Assembly (NCBI RefSeq): GCF_024055715.1
Contig: NZ_JAMXMV010000001.1
Span: 868,001-932,000, forward strand
DNA: 64,000 nt
DNA from: Actinoallomurus soli
GTDB lineage: Bacteria; Actinomycetota; Actinomycetes; Streptosporangiales; Streptosporangiaceae
Direction: 5' to 3'
Positions 41,831-50,718 of this stretch are shown here, piece after piece. The notes below the pieces were generated by a model that worked only from the letters and a program-made list of their open reading frames with translations, did no database searches and was not told the origin of the DNA. A program made the translations under genes and the position numbers. Numbering within the stretch: position 1 is the stretch's first letter; the number at the start of each line of letters is the position of its first letter.

Positions 41831-41850
41831 CACGGCCCTTCCGACGGACA

Positions 41851-41866
41851 TACCGACCGGTCGGTA
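41851..41866. promoter_or_regulatory. TetR-type operator palindrome
   Basis: TACCGACCGGTCGGTA is a perfect 16-bp palindrome 20 bp before the acyl-CoA synthetase start. Sequences of the form ACCGACCGGTCGGT are typical of TetR-family operators at actinobacterial fatty-acid and detoxification genes. Confidence 0.8.
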
Positions 41867-41953
41867 GCAGGTTAGGAGCGGCACCGTCACCCCGTCAACG
41901 ATGTCCCGTTACGTAAGGTCTACGCCGATCAGCCGGCTCCCGCCCCGGTCACC

Positions 41954-41993
41954 GCCGAGGATTCTGGTCGCCCCCGCCACCAGAATCCTCGGC
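41954..41993. repeat. 40-nt palindromic element, copy 2 (likely terminator)
   Basis: GCCGAGGATTCTGGT and ACCAGAATCCTCGGC form a perfect 15-bp stem with a 10-nt loop, 55 bp after the stop of the minus-strand ABC permease gene. Length, ends and core match the element at 18137-18176, also located 3' of a minus-strand gene. Confidence 0.75.
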
Positions 41994-42048
41994 ACAGACC
42001 GCCCGCCATCCGGCTCGTGGGCCTGCGCGCCGGCTTGCGGGTGGCGGG

Positions 42049-44601
42049 TCAGGAGCGTTGGGCGAGGACGTCCGCGGGGGCGGCTCGGAGCGCGCCGCGT
42101 ACCGGGATCTCCGTGGCCAGCCAGGCGATGCCCGCGACCGCGGCGGCGCAGGCCGGCAGGAGCCAGACCGGCCCGGCGGCCCAGGGCCGGCCGAGGAACC
42201 CGGCGCCCAGCAGGGCCAGCGGCACCACGGACAACGCCGCCCCCGCGCCGACGGCCGCGACCGCGACCAGCGCCGCCTCGCGCCGTACCATCGCGACGAT
42301 CTGCCGGGGGGTGGCCCCGATCAGCCGGAGCGCCGTGAACTCGTCGCGGCGCTGCGCCGCCGCGGCCGCCAGCCGGTTCGCCACCGCGAGCAGGACGTAG
42401 CCCAGGAGCACGGCGAGCACGACGACGTTCACCCAGACCTCCGGGGGCGTCGGCGCGTTCCTGATCACGCCGCGCGCGTCGTCGGCCCGTACGCCCGGCT
42501 CCCGTGCGGCGAGCGCGGTGAGCGAGTGCCGTACCGCCTCGGCCCGCCCGGGCACGGCGCGGACCAGGATCCGGTCCACCAGGCCGGCCGTCGTGTGACC
42601 GGCGGCCAGGTCGCGGGAGACGACGACGTCCCCGAAGCCGAGGCTGCGGTCGTACGTCGCGACCACCTGGGCGGCGGCCCGCGTTCCGTCGCCCAGGATC
42701 ACCGTGACGCGATCGCCGACCCCGGCGCCCCGGGCCAGGGCGGTGGTCCTGCTCACCGCGATGGTGGCGCCCGTCAGCCGGCCCAGGTCGCCGGCGCGCC
42801 GCTTCAGGTCGAGGACGGCCGGGATGTCCGGTCCGGCGACGAGCGCCTGGTACGACGCGACGGTCCGGTCACCGTCCTCGCGATACGGCCACAGGACGGT
42901 CGTCGTGGCCACCGGCACGGCGGCCGCGACGCCCGGCGTCGCGCGGATCTCGTCGGCCAGGCCCGCGGGGACCCCGCCGAGCGCGGGCGCGGTGACCGTG
43001 ACGTCGGCGTGCGTCGCCGCCCTCGCCTGGTGGGTGGTCGCGGCCAGCAGCGTGGTCTGCGTGAGCGCGTAGCTCAGCGTGAACGTCACCGCCATGCCGA
43101 GCGCCGTCACCGCGCCGCCGACCCGCAGCGCGTAACCGTGGCCGTTGCCGACGGCCAGCCAGGTGGCCGGGGACGTGCGGGGCGGCAGCCGCCGCAGCAG
43201 CGCGCCGCTGCCGCGCCGGACGAGGGCCGGGCCCGCGAGGCCGAGTCCGATGACCGCCAGGAGACCGGCCGAGCCGGTCGCGGCCGTCGCCTCGGCGGTG
43301 CGCAGGAACAGCGGCACCACGCTCAGCGTCATCCCGGCCAGGATGATCAGCAGCCCGATCCGGGTCCGCACGGCCGACGGCGTACGGGGCTCGGCCCGCG
43401 ACTCGGCGACGGCCTCGGTCGCCGGCATCCGCGATGTGCGGAACGCGGCGCCCAGCGCCGACACCCGCACCGCGACGGACAGCAGCAGGACCGCCGTGAC
43501 GGCCGGGAGCGGGCTCCAGGCGAGCGGCAGGCGTCTCGGCAGCACGCCGTGGTCGGCCAGCAGGCCGCCGAACCGGCCGGCGAGGACGTACCCGAGCGCC
43601 ACGCCGAAGGGCAGCGGAATCAGCGCCACCACCCCGGTCTGGGCGGCGATGAGGCGGCGGACCTGCCGCGGCGTGGCGCCGACGGCCCGCAGGAGGGCCA
43701 GGTCGCGGCGCTGCCCGGCGATCGACACCGAGAGCGCGCCCGCGACGACGAAACCGACGATCATCAGCACGACCCCGCCGATCGAGCCGGCGAGCAGGAA
43801 CAGCACCGTACGGCCCGTCGCCGCCTCCGGCTCCTCCACGTCGCCGCGCGCCCCGCCCGACGCCACCGTGAGGTCGCCGTGGCCGTCCGCCCGCAGGGCG
43901 CCGCGGACGCGGGCGGCCAGGGCGCCCGGAGCGGTGCCCTTCGCGGCGCGCAGCGCCACCAGGTCGACCGTTCCGCGCCGCGGGCCCGCGTCCCGGCCCG
44001 CCAGGTGGGCCGCGACGGCGTCGCCGAAGTAGACGCCGGGCGGGCCGTCGACGACGGCGGACACCCGGTAGCCGCCCCGCCGGCCGGCGGCCACGACCGT
44101 CACCCGGTCGCCGGGGCGGACGCCGGCGCGCGCCGCGGTGGCGGCGTCGAGCGCCACGTCCCCGGCGCCGGCCGGGGGAGTGCCCTGGAAGGAGCCGGGC
44201 CCCGGCAGCGTCCGGGACGACCAGCCGTGCCCGGCGGTACGCGGATCTCCGGCGTCGACGACGGCGCCGTTCCGCCCGATGACGGCGGCGGGCAGGCTCA
44301 CGTCGCCGACGGCGGAGGCGACGCCGGGCAGCGCGGCCAGCAGCCCGGCCGGCCGCGCCGGGACCGGGGCGCGTTCGGGCAGCGGTTCGTCCAGGTCCCC
44401 GTCCTGGGCGACCGACTGCCGGGCGGCGACGACGACGTCCGCCCCGGCGAGACGTTCGACGGGCGGGTGCGAGCGCAGGCCGGACTCCGCCAGCACGCCC
44501 GTGGCCGTCAGGAACGCGGCCCCGCCCAGCACCGCGCCGACGATCGCGACCAGCGCGCCGGTCCGGCCGCGGGTCAGGAGAAGCGAGATCCGCAGCATCA
44601 T
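42049..44601 (-). CDS. ABC transporter permease (double FtsX/MacB-like)
   Basis: This 850-residue membrane protein has two FtsX domains, each with helices near the end of a large extracytoplasmic region; the repeated phrase LLRAVGATPRQVRRLIAAQTG / ALRLIGATPRQIVAMVRREA marks the coupling helices of both halves. Relatives export peptides, lipoproteins or antibiotics as mechanotransmitters. ATG 44601 overlaps the ATPase stop (ATGA). The two-component system opposite suggests induction by an envelope-active compound. Confidence 0.9.
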   Translation of the reverse strand: MMLRISLLLTRGRTGALVAIVGAVLGGAAFLTATGVLAESGLRSHPPVERLAGADVVVAARQSVAQDGDLDEPLPERAPVPARPAGLLAALPGVASAVGDVSLPAAVIGRNGAVVDAGDPRTAGHGWSSRTLPGPGSFQGTPPAGAGDVALDAATAARAGVRPGDRVTVVAAGRRGGYRVSAVVDGPPGVYFGDAVAAHLAGRDAGPRRGTVDLVALRAAKGTAPGALAARVRGALRADGHGDLTVASGGARGDVEEPEAATGRTVLFLLAGSIGGVVLMIVGFVVAGALSVSIAGQRRDLALLRAVGATPRQVRRLIAAQTGVVALIPLPFGVALGYVLAGRFGGLLADHGVLPRRLPLAWSPLPAVTAVLLLSVAVRVSALGAAFRTSRMPATEAVAESRAEPRTPSAVRTRIGLLIILAGMTLSVVPLFLRTAEATAATGSAGLLAVIGLGLAGPALVRRGSGALLRRLPPRTSPATWLAVGNGHGYALRVGGAVTALGMAVTFTLSYALTQTTLLAATTHQARAATHADVTVTAPALGGVPAGLADEIRATPGVAAAVPVATTTVLWPYREDGDRTVASYQALVAGPDIPAVLDLKRRAGDLGRLTGATIAVSRTTALARGAGVGDRVTVILGDGTRAAAQVVATYDRSLGFGDVVVSRDLAAGHTTAGLVDRILVRAVPGRAEAVRHSLTALAAREPGVRADDARGVIRNAPTPPEVWVNVVVLAVLLGYVLLAVANRLAAAAAQRRDEFTALRLIGATPRQIVAMVRREAALVAVAAVGAGAALSVVPLALLGAGFLGRPWAAGPVWLLPACAAAVAGIAWLATEIPVRGALRAAPADVLAQRS

Positions 44602-45410
44602 CGGGCTCCCAGCGAGGTGAGCCGGGCGGCGAGCGCCGGCGCACCGGGCTCGCGCATCACGTCCACGATCCGGCCGTCGGCCATGATCAGGACCTGGTGG
44701 GCGCGGGCCGCCGCGGCCGGGTCGTGGGTGACCATCACGATGGTCTGGCCGAGTTCGTCGACGATCTCGCGGAGGAGCGTGAGGACGTCGCCGGAGCTGC
44801 GGACGTCCAGCGCGCCGGTCGGCTCGTCGGCGAACACGATGTCGGGCCGCGCGGCCAGCGCCCGGACGATCGCCACGCGCTGCTGCTGGCCGCCGGACAG
44901 CTCCGCGGGGCGCCGGTGCAGGAACTCCGCCAGGCCGGTGCGGCCGACCAGCGCGCGGATCCAGTCCCGGTCGGGGGCACGGCCGGCCAGGCGCAGCGGG
45001 AGGGTGACGTTCTGCTCGACGGTGAACGCCGGGAGCAGGTTGTAGCCCTGGAACACGAAGCCGATCCGGTCGCGGCGGAGCACGGTGCGCCGGGCCTCGT
45101 TCAGGCCGGAGACGTCCGTGCCGCCGACCGTGACCGTGCCCGACGTCGGGGTGTCCAGCCCGGCCGCGACCTGCAGCAGCGTGCTCTTGCCGGACCCGGA
45201 CGGCCCCATCACCGCGAGGAACGTTCCGCGGGGCACGGTCAGCGACACGTCGTCGAGCGCGGTGACCGCGACCGTGCCCGTGCGGTACACCTTCGTGACC
45301 CGGTCCAGGCCGATCACCTCGCCCGGGTGCGCCGTCCGGACGCCGGCCGCCTCCCGCCGTCTCACGTCCGCCTCCGCCGTCCGGACGCCGGCCGCTTCGC
45401 GCCGTCTCAC
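44598..45410 (-). CDS. ABC transporter ATP-binding protein
   Basis: This 270-residue ATPase has Walker A GPSGSGKS, Q-loop FVFQGYNLLP, signature LSGGQQQRVAIVRALA and Walker B DIVFADEPTGALD, and so is fully equipped; it belongs to the MacB/LolD class. The GTG at 45410 overlaps the stop of the preceding small gene (GTGA). A second equivalent GTG lies 45 bp on (45365), because the first 15 codons are tandemly duplicated, so either may be used. Partner of the double-FtsX permease. Confidence 0.92.
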   Translation of the reverse strand: MRRREAAGVRTAEADVRRREAAGVRTAHPGEVIGLDRVTKVYRTGTVAVTALDDVSLTVPRGTFLAVMGPSGSGKSTLLQVAAGLDTPTSGTVTVGGTDVSGLNEARRTVLRRDRIGFVFQGYNLLPAFTVEQNVTLPLRLAGRAPDRDWIRALVGRTGLAEFLHRRPAELSGGQQQRVAIVRALAARPDIVFADEPTGALDVRSSGDVLTLLREIVDELGQTIVMVTHDPAAAARAHQVLIMADGRIVDVMREPGAPALAARLTSLGAR

Positions 45411-45420
45411 GCCCGCCTCC
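45331..45420. repeat. 45-bp tandem duplication of the ATPase gene start
   Basis: Two 45-bp units (45331-45375 and 45376-45420), differing at three positions, each contain the GTGA start context and encode VRRREAAGVRTAEAD / VRRREAAGVRTAHPG. Confidence 0.88.
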
Positions 45421-45640
45421 GCCGGGACCGGTCCGCGAGCAGGCCGGCGATGCACAGGATGGTCACGACGCCGCACGACACGCTCACCGCGACGGGCAGC
45501 CCGCTCATCGAGGTCACGGCGTTCCCGGCGGCGCTGACCACCAGGACCGTCCAGAGGAGCGCGCGCCGCGCGCCGATGCCGTTCCGGTCCGGGGTGCCGG
45601 GGTCCGCCTGGGGGCCGCTGAGCCGATATGGGTCGTTCAT
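45407..45640 (-). CDS. Small two-helix membrane protein
   Basis: A 77-residue protein with a hydrophilic N-terminus (MNDPYRLSGPQADPGTPDRN) and two hydrophobic segments (ALLWTVLVVSAAGNAVTS and LPVAVSVSCGVVTILCIAGLL), ending in five arginines. I do not recognise a family, though such genes lie ahead of MacB-like ABC genes in actinomycetes. ATG 45640 has GGGAGG upstream. It is first gene of the operon with the ATPase and permease and probably an accessory membrane subunit. Confidence 0.72.
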   Translation of the reverse strand: MNDPYRLSGPQADPGTPDRNGIGARRALLWTVLVVSAAGNAVTSMSGLPVAVSVSCGVVTILCIAGLLADRSRRRRA

Positions 45641-45805
45641 CGTGGATCCTCCCTTAGGTCTGACCCCGACGCTACGGACGGCTGTGACCTGCGGCGATCC
45701 CACGTGCTACCCGGTCGTGGTACAGCAGGCACCACTCTTCGGGCGTTACGTCACCAACGGTCGCTATCCGTCATAAAGTGGCTACCGATCTTCGGGGAGG
45801 AACGG
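45641..45805. promoter_or_regulatory. Divergent promoter region, ABC operon and two-component system
   Basis: The 165-bp spacer separates the ABC operon (minus) from the kinase gene (plus). TATCCGTCATAAAG (45766-45779) is the AT-richest part and may include the -10 of the kinase promoter. I find no perfect repeat that would identify the response-regulator site. Confidence 0.4.
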
Positions 45806-47059
45806 ATGGCGGACGGGAACGACGGCGCGCTCAGACGCGCGCTGCGCGACCCGATCGAGGCGCTCGCGCGGCTGGTCGGCGGCCTGGGCACCGCGACCCT
45901 CGCCCTGCTCACCGCCCTCGTACTGATCGTCGTCGGCGTCCTCTGCCTCGTCGGCGTCGGGCTGCCGCTCCTGCCGTGGGCGCTCGCCGCCGTGCGCGCG
46001 GTCGCCGACCGGGAGCGCGAGCGGCTGAGCCGGTGGGACGAGGAGATCATCAGCCCGTACGACGCGTGGCCGAGCGGCTGGTCCGCCCGGCTCCGCGCCG
46101 CCGCCCGGGACCCGGCGACCACGCGCGACCTGCGCTGGCTGTTCACCCACGCGGTGTTCGGGTTCGTCCTCGGCCTGTTCGGCGCGCTCCTGCCGCTGCT
46201 CGCGATCGAGGACCTCACCCGGCCGCTCTACTCGTGGGCGCTGCCGCCCGGTGAGGTCACCACCTCGGTGGGCATCTCGGCCGGCGGATGGACCGGGATG
46301 GTGTCCAGCGTCTCCCTGGGCGCCGGGTGGGTGGCGATCCTGGTCGGTCTGGGCCCGGCGATGGCCCGGCTGCAGGCGCGGCCCGGGAGGCGCCTGCTCG
46401 CGCCCCATCCGAGCATCGACCTGTCCGCGCGGGTCGCGGAGCTGACGGCGACGCGTGCCGCCGCCCTCGACGCTCACACCGCCGAACTCCGCCGGATCGA
46501 GCGCTCGCTGCACGACGGCACGCAGAACCGGCTCGTCGGCGTGGTCGTCCTGCTGGGCGCCGCGCGGCGGGCGCTGAAGAACGACCCCGCGCTCGCGGAC
46601 GGCGCCCTGGAGCAGGCGCAGTCGGCGGCCGAGCAGGCGCTCGCGGAGCTGCGCGCGGTCGTCCGCGGCATCCTCCCGCCCGTGCTCGAACAGCGGGGGC
46701 TCGGCGGCGCGCTGGCCGCGCTGGCGGCCGGATGCGCCGTGCCCTGCCGCGTGTCGGCCGACGTGCACGGCTCCCGGCCCGCCTCCGTCGACGCGACCGC
46801 GTACTTCGTCGTCGCCGAGGCCCTCACCAACATCTCCAAGCACAGTCACGCCCGGCACGCGACCGTCGAGGTGCGCCAGACCCGGGACCGGCTGTTCCTG
46901 CGCGTCGAGGACGACGGGCGCGGCGGCGCCGACGAGAACGCCGGGAGCGGCGTCGTCGGCATCCGCCGCCGGGTCGAGGCGCACGACGGCCACATGACCC
47001 TGACCAGCCCGCCGGGCGGGCCGACCGTTCTCGAGGTGGAGTTGCCGTGCGTGTTGTGA
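45806..47059 (+). CDS. NarL-type sensor histidine kinase
   Basis: The protein of 417 residues has a membrane domain of about four helices (residues 25-195) and a HisKA_3 dimerisation helix with ERSLHDGTQNRLVGVVVLLG (phospho-acceptor His), then a HATPase domain with AEALTNISKHSHA, VEDDGRGG and SGVVGIRRRVEAHDG. It autophosphorylates and passes phosphate to the adjacent response regulator. ATG 45806 has GGGGAGG upstream. The divergent ABC exporter is the likely target. Confidence 0.92.
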   Translation: MADGNDGALRRALRDPIEALARLVGGLGTATLALLTALVLIVVGVLCLVGVGLPLLPWALAAVRAVADRERERLSRWDEEIISPYDAWPSGWSARLRAAARDPATTRDLRWLFTHAVFGFVLGLFGALLPLLAIEDLTRPLYSWALPPGEVTTSVGISAGGWTGMVSSVSLGAGWVAILVGLGPAMARLQARPGRRLLAPHPSIDLSARVAELTATRAAALDAHTAELRRIERSLHDGTQNRLVGVVVLLGAARRALKNDPALADGALEQAQSAAEQALAELRAVVRGILPPVLEQRGLGGALAALAAGCAVPCRVSADVHGSRPASVDATAYFVVAEALTNISKHSHARHATVEVRQTRDRLFLRVEDDGRGGADENAGSGVVGIRRRVEAHDGHMTLTSPPGGPTVLEVELPCVL

Positions 47060-47700
47060 TCGCCGAGGACGACGCCCTGCTCCGCGCCGGGCTCCAACTG
47101 CTGCTGCGCGGGGAGGGGTTCGAGGTCCTCGCCGCCGTCGACACGCCGGACGCCTTTCTCGCCGCCGTCGACGAGACCCCGCCCGACATCGCCATCGTCG
47201 ACGTGCGCATGCCGCCCACCCACACCGACGAGGGCATCAAGGCGGCCGTGGCGGCCCGGCGCCGCCACCCGAAGCTCGCCGTCCTCGTGCTGTCGGCGTA
47301 CGTCGAGGAGAGCTTCGCGACCGACCTGCTCGCCGAGGGCACGAACGGCATCGGCTACCTGCTGAAGGAGCGGGTCGGACGGGTCGAGCGGTTCCTCGAG
47401 GCCCTGCACCGGGTCGCCGAGGGCGGCACGGCCATCGACCCGGAGCTGGTGGCCCAGCTGTTCGCGCACCGGCGCGCCGACGATCCCCTGGACCGGCTGA
47501 CGCCGCGCGAACGCGACGTGCTGGCGCTCATGGCCGAGGGGCTCGGCAACATCGCCATCGCCCAGCGCCTGGTCGTGACCGAGGGCGCGGTGCACAAGCA
47601 CATCCGCAACATCTTCGCCAAGCTGGACCTGCGGCCGACCGAGCACACCGACCGCCGCGTCGCCGCCGTCCTGCGGTACCTGGACAGCACGGGGCGGTAG
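47047..47700 (+). CDS. NarL/LuxR-type response regulator
   Basis: This 217-residue protein has a receiver domain (MRVVIAEDDALLRAGLQLLL; acceptor Asp in IAIVDVRMPP) and a C-terminal LuxR HTH (LTPRERDVLALMAEGLGNIAIAQRLVVTEGAVHKHI in parts). GTG 47047 overlaps the 3' end of the kinase gene by 13 bp, so translation is coupled. It probably regulates the divergent ABC operon. Confidence 0.92.
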   Translation: MRVVIAEDDALLRAGLQLLLRGEGFEVLAAVDTPDAFLAAVDETPPDIAIVDVRMPPTHTDEGIKAAVAARRRHPKLAVLVLSAYVEESFATDLLAEGTNGIGYLLKERVGRVERFLEALHRVAEGGTAIDPELVAQLFAHRRADDPLDRLTPRERDVLALMAEGLGNIAIAQRLVVTEGAVHKHIRNIFAKLDLRPTEHTDRRVAAVLRYLDSTGR

Positions 47701-47837
47701 GAGGGACCTCCGGTCGATCCGGATGAGTGATCGCCAGGTACGGTTGCGTCCTTTCTGACTCAAATGTCAGATTCATTGACTCGTTGGATGTCTTGGTGTT
47801 TTTGTGGTCCCCAGCTCCTGACCTTCGAGGAGGACCA

Positions 47838-49913
47838 TTGAGACGCCTGCCCGTCGCGATCGCGGCGGTGGCCGCACTGATCGGGCCGCTCGCCGCCGCG
47901 CCGGCCGCCCTGGCCGGGCGGCTCCCCGCGCCCACGCCGGAGCAGCGTGCCGCGGCACTCGTCGCGCAGATGACGCTGGACGAGAAGATCACGCAGACGC
48001 ACACCACCGGCAAGGGCGCCGGCGGGATCTCCCGGCTGGTGCCCGGTATCCCCCGGCTCGGCATCCCCGACTTCCTCATCAGCAACGGCCCGGCGGGCGT
48101 CGGCACCGGCGCGGTGGGGACCCAGCCCGACGCCACGGCGCTGCCCGCCCCCGTCGCCCTCGCCGCCGGCTTCGATCCGGAGCTGGCCCGCCGCTACGGC
48201 GTCGTCGAGGGCAGGGAGACCGCGAACGTCGGTCACAGCCTCCTGGAGGCGCCCGACGTCAACATGGTCCGCGTCTACCGGAACGGCCGGGCGTTCGAGA
48301 ACTACGGCGAGGACCCCTACCTCGCCGGCCGGCTCGCCGTGGCGAACATCCAGGGCATCCAGAGCCAGGGCGTGCTCGCCGAGGTGAAGCACTACGCGGC
48401 CAACGACCAGGAGACCGACCGCAAGACCATCAACGAGAACATCGACGACCGCACCCTCCACGAGATCCACCTGCCCGCGTTCGAGGCGGCGGTGAAGGAG
48501 GGGCACGTCGCCTCGGTGATGTGCGCCTATCCCTCGGTCGACGGCTCGTTCATGTGCCAGAACAAGCACCTGCTGACGGACGTGCTGCGCGGCCAGTGGG
48601 GCTTCCGGGGTTTCGTCCAGTCCGACGCCGGCGCCACGCACACCGCGGTCGGCTCCGCGGACGCCGGGCAGGACCTCGAGCTGCGGGACAACGGCCCGTA
48701 CGACGAGGAGCTCAAGCAGGCCGTCCTCGACGGCGAGGTGAGCATGCGGCAGCTCGACACGATGATCGAGCGCAGGCTCGCCGTCGAGATCCGCGCCGGG
48801 CTGTTCGACCACCCGCGGACCGTCACGCCCATCGACGCGGCGGCCGGGGGAGCGGTGGCGCGGTCGGTGGCCGAGCAGACCGCCGTGCTGCTGAAGAACT
48901 CCGGCGCGACCCTGCCGCTCACGGCGAGCGCCCTGCACTCGATCGCGGTGGTCGGGCCGTACGCCCAGGTGGCGCACCCGGGCGGCGGCGGAAGCTCGCA
49001 CGTCGACCCGCTGTACACCGTCAGCCCGGTCGAGGGCATCGCGAAGAGGGCCGGCGCGGGCGTCACCGTCCAGAGCTCGGACGGCTCCGACCCGGCCGAG
49101 GCGGCGAAGCTGGCCGGCTCCTCGGACGTCGCCGTCGTCATCGTGGGGGACGCGGAGAAGGAGGGGACGGACCGTGCGAGCCTGTCCCTGCCCGCCGGCC
49201 AGGACCAGCTCGTCCGCTCCGTCGTCGCGGCGAACCCGCGCACGATCGTCGTCCTCGACAGCGGCGCGCCCGTGCTGATGCCGTGGCTCGACGGCGTCCC
49301 CGCCGTCCTCGAGGCCTGGTACCCGGGCGAGGAGGACGGCAACGCGCTCGCGGCGTTGCTGTTCGGCGACGTGAACCCCTCCGGCAAGCTGCCCGTCACC
49401 TTTCCGCGCAGCGAGAGCCAGACGCCCACGAGCACGCCGGACCGGTACCCGGGCGTGAACGGCGACGTGAACTACTCCGAGAAGCTGGAGGTCGGCTACC
49501 GCTGGTACGACGCGCAGGGCGAGCAGCCGCTGTTCCCCTTCGGGTACGGCCTGTCGTACACGAGCTTCGCGTTCGGCCACCTGAAGGTGTCGCCGCGCCC
49601 GGACGGGCACGGACGGGTGACGGTGAGCGTGGACGTCCGCAACACCGGATCCCGTAGGGGCGCCGAGGTCGTCCAGGTCTACGTCTCGGCGCCGCCGTCC
49701 GCCGGTGAGCCGCCGAGGCAGCTCAAGGGCTTCGTGAAGGTGACGCTGCGCCCGGGCCGGACCAGGCGGGTGACGGTGCCGCTGGACACGCGGGCGTTCT
49801 CCGTCTGGGACACCGCGTCGCAGCGGTGGACCACCGTCGGCGGCCGTCACCTGGTCTCGGTCGGCGACTCCTCGCGGAACCTGCCGCTGTCGGCGCCGGT
49901 CCGCGTCCGCTGA
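47838..49913 (+). CDS. Secreted GH3 beta-glucosidase
   Basis: This 691-residue protein starts with a signal peptide (MRRLPVAIAAVAALIGPLAA..., cleavage near ALAG). The GH3 N-domain holds VKHYAANDQETDR and the nucleophile aspartate in FRGFVQSDAGATHTA; the GH3 C-domain (GDAEKEGTDRASLSLPAGQD) and a fibronectin-III-like end (SVDVRNTGSRRGAEVVQVYV) complete the family layout. It should release glucose or related sugars from beta-glycosides outside the cell. I chose TTG 47838 because GAGGAGG lies just upstream and this puts the signal peptide at the very start. Confidence 0.9.
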   Translation: MRRLPVAIAAVAALIGPLAAAPAALAGRLPAPTPEQRAAALVAQMTLDEKITQTHTTGKGAGGISRLVPGIPRLGIPDFLISNGPAGVGTGAVGTQPDATALPAPVALAAGFDPELARRYGVVEGRETANVGHSLLEAPDVNMVRVYRNGRAFENYGEDPYLAGRLAVANIQGIQSQGVLAEVKHYAANDQETDRKTINENIDDRTLHEIHLPAFEAAVKEGHVASVMCAYPSVDGSFMCQNKHLLTDVLRGQWGFRGFVQSDAGATHTAVGSADAGQDLELRDNGPYDEELKQAVLDGEVSMRQLDTMIERRLAVEIRAGLFDHPRTVTPIDAAAGGAVARSVAEQTAVLLKNSGATLPLTASALHSIAVVGPYAQVAHPGGGGSSHVDPLYTVSPVEGIAKRAGAGVTVQSSDGSDPAEAAKLAGSSDVAVVIVGDAEKEGTDRASLSLPAGQDQLVRSVVAANPRTIVVLDSGAPVLMPWLDGVPAVLEAWYPGEEDGNALAALLFGDVNPSGKLPVTFPRSESQTPTSTPDRYPGVNGDVNYSEKLEVGYRWYDAQGEQPLFPFGYGLSYTSFAFGHLKVSPRPDGHGRVTVSVDVRNTGSRRGAEVVQVYVSAPPSAGEPPRQLKGFVKVTLRPGRTRRVTVPLDTRAFSVWDTASQRWTTVGGRHLVSVGDSSRNLPLSAPVRVR

Positions 49914-49918
49914 GCACG

Positions 49919-49947
49919 GGTCCGGCCGGCGCGTCACCGGCCGGACC
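49919..49947. terminator. Hairpin terminator after GH3 gene
   Basis: GGTCCGGCCGG and CCGGCCGGACC are perfect 11-bp arms with a 7-base loop, beginning 5 bp after the GH3 stop. Confidence 0.75.
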
Positions 49948-49957
49948 TGCACGCGCC

Positions 49958-49993
49958 GAGCGGCCCGGCGGCCTGCCCACCGCCGGGCCGCTC
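49958..49993. terminator. Second hairpin, 14-bp stem
   Basis: GAGCGGCCCGGCGG and CCGCCGGGCCGCTC are perfect arms around CCTGCCCA, ending 10 bp from the stop of the convergent LURP-like gene. With the adjacent hairpin it forms a back-to-back terminator pair. Confidence 0.75.
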
Positions 49994-50003
49994 GATGGCG
50001 GGA

Positions 50004-50603
50004 TCAGCGGTGCTGGAGGGCGTCCAGGGCGACCGCTTGGGCGATGACCAGGCGACGGTCCAGGCGCGGGTCCTTGATGTCGACGACGTACTTGTCGCGC
50101 AGCGCGAACTTCTTGTCCACCGCGAACGTCTCCTGCCCGTTCGCGGCGAAGTCGAAGTGGTACGGCCAGGCGAACGGGAGGCTGTCCACGTAGGGGATGA
50201 AGTCCCAGACACGGCGCAGGATCGCGACGAACTTGCTGCGCTCCGAGCCGGTGGTCACGCCGAGGCCCGGCTGCTCCAGGTGCCAGGTGGAGGCCAGCAG
50301 CGAGGCCTTGAAGTCCTTGCGGAAGTTGCCGATCGGCTGCCCGCTGGGGTCGGTGACGTCGTACGTCGCGCCGAGGTCGAGGCGCTGCCGGGCCTTGAAG
50401 CCGAAGAGCGGGTGCTGCTTGTCGTCGTCGCTGTAGAAGGTGACCTGCTCCTTGAACGCCAGGCGCTTCTGCTGGGCGAAGGCGATGAGCTCGCCCTCGG
50501 ACCCGTCCGGGTTCTCGGCGTGCACCTCGTACTGGTTCACCATCAGCCGCACGCGCTGGCGGATCAGCAGCCGTCGCTGCGCCTGGAACGTCTGGAAGTC
50601 CAT
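50004..50603 (-). CDS. LURP-one/Tubby-like protein
   Basis: This 199-residue protein shows a beta-rich pattern: VRLMVNQYEVHAEN, LAFKEQVTFYSDD, HPLFGFKARQRLDLGATYDVTD, IGNFRKDFKASLLASTWHLEQ, and ALRDKYVVDIKDPRLDRRLV. This fits the LURP-one/Tubby-C-like superfamily found in actinomycetes, though the family link is by pattern. Function unknown. ATG 50603 is used; no strong ribosome site is seen. A smaller LURP-one protein lies at 1942-2439. Confidence 0.7.
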   Translation of the reverse strand: MDFQTFQAQRRLLIRQRVRLMVNQYEVHAENPDGSEGELIAFAQQKRLAFKEQVTFYSDDDKQHPLFGFKARQRLDLGATYDVTDPSGQPIGNFRKDFKASLLASTWHLEQPGLGVTTGSERSKFVAILRRVWDFIPYVDSLPFAWPYHFDFAANGQETFAVDKKFALRDKYVVDIKDPRLDRRLVIAQAVALDALQHR

Positions 50604-50718
50604 CTATCCCCGTCTCCGTACACGGTCCATTGGAGCAGCAAAGGTACAGAACAGGTAAAGGACGCACCAAGGCGCTGTTGTGATCGGTGTCGAAACCGAG
50701 ATCTGAGGCTCGGCCGCC

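Noticed and set aside
42058-45045. A 995-codon plus-strand frame opposite the ABC genes
   Set aside because: It is antisense to the FtsX permease and ATPase, has an Arg/Gly/Gln-rich composition without domains, and is explained by GC-rich codon bias.
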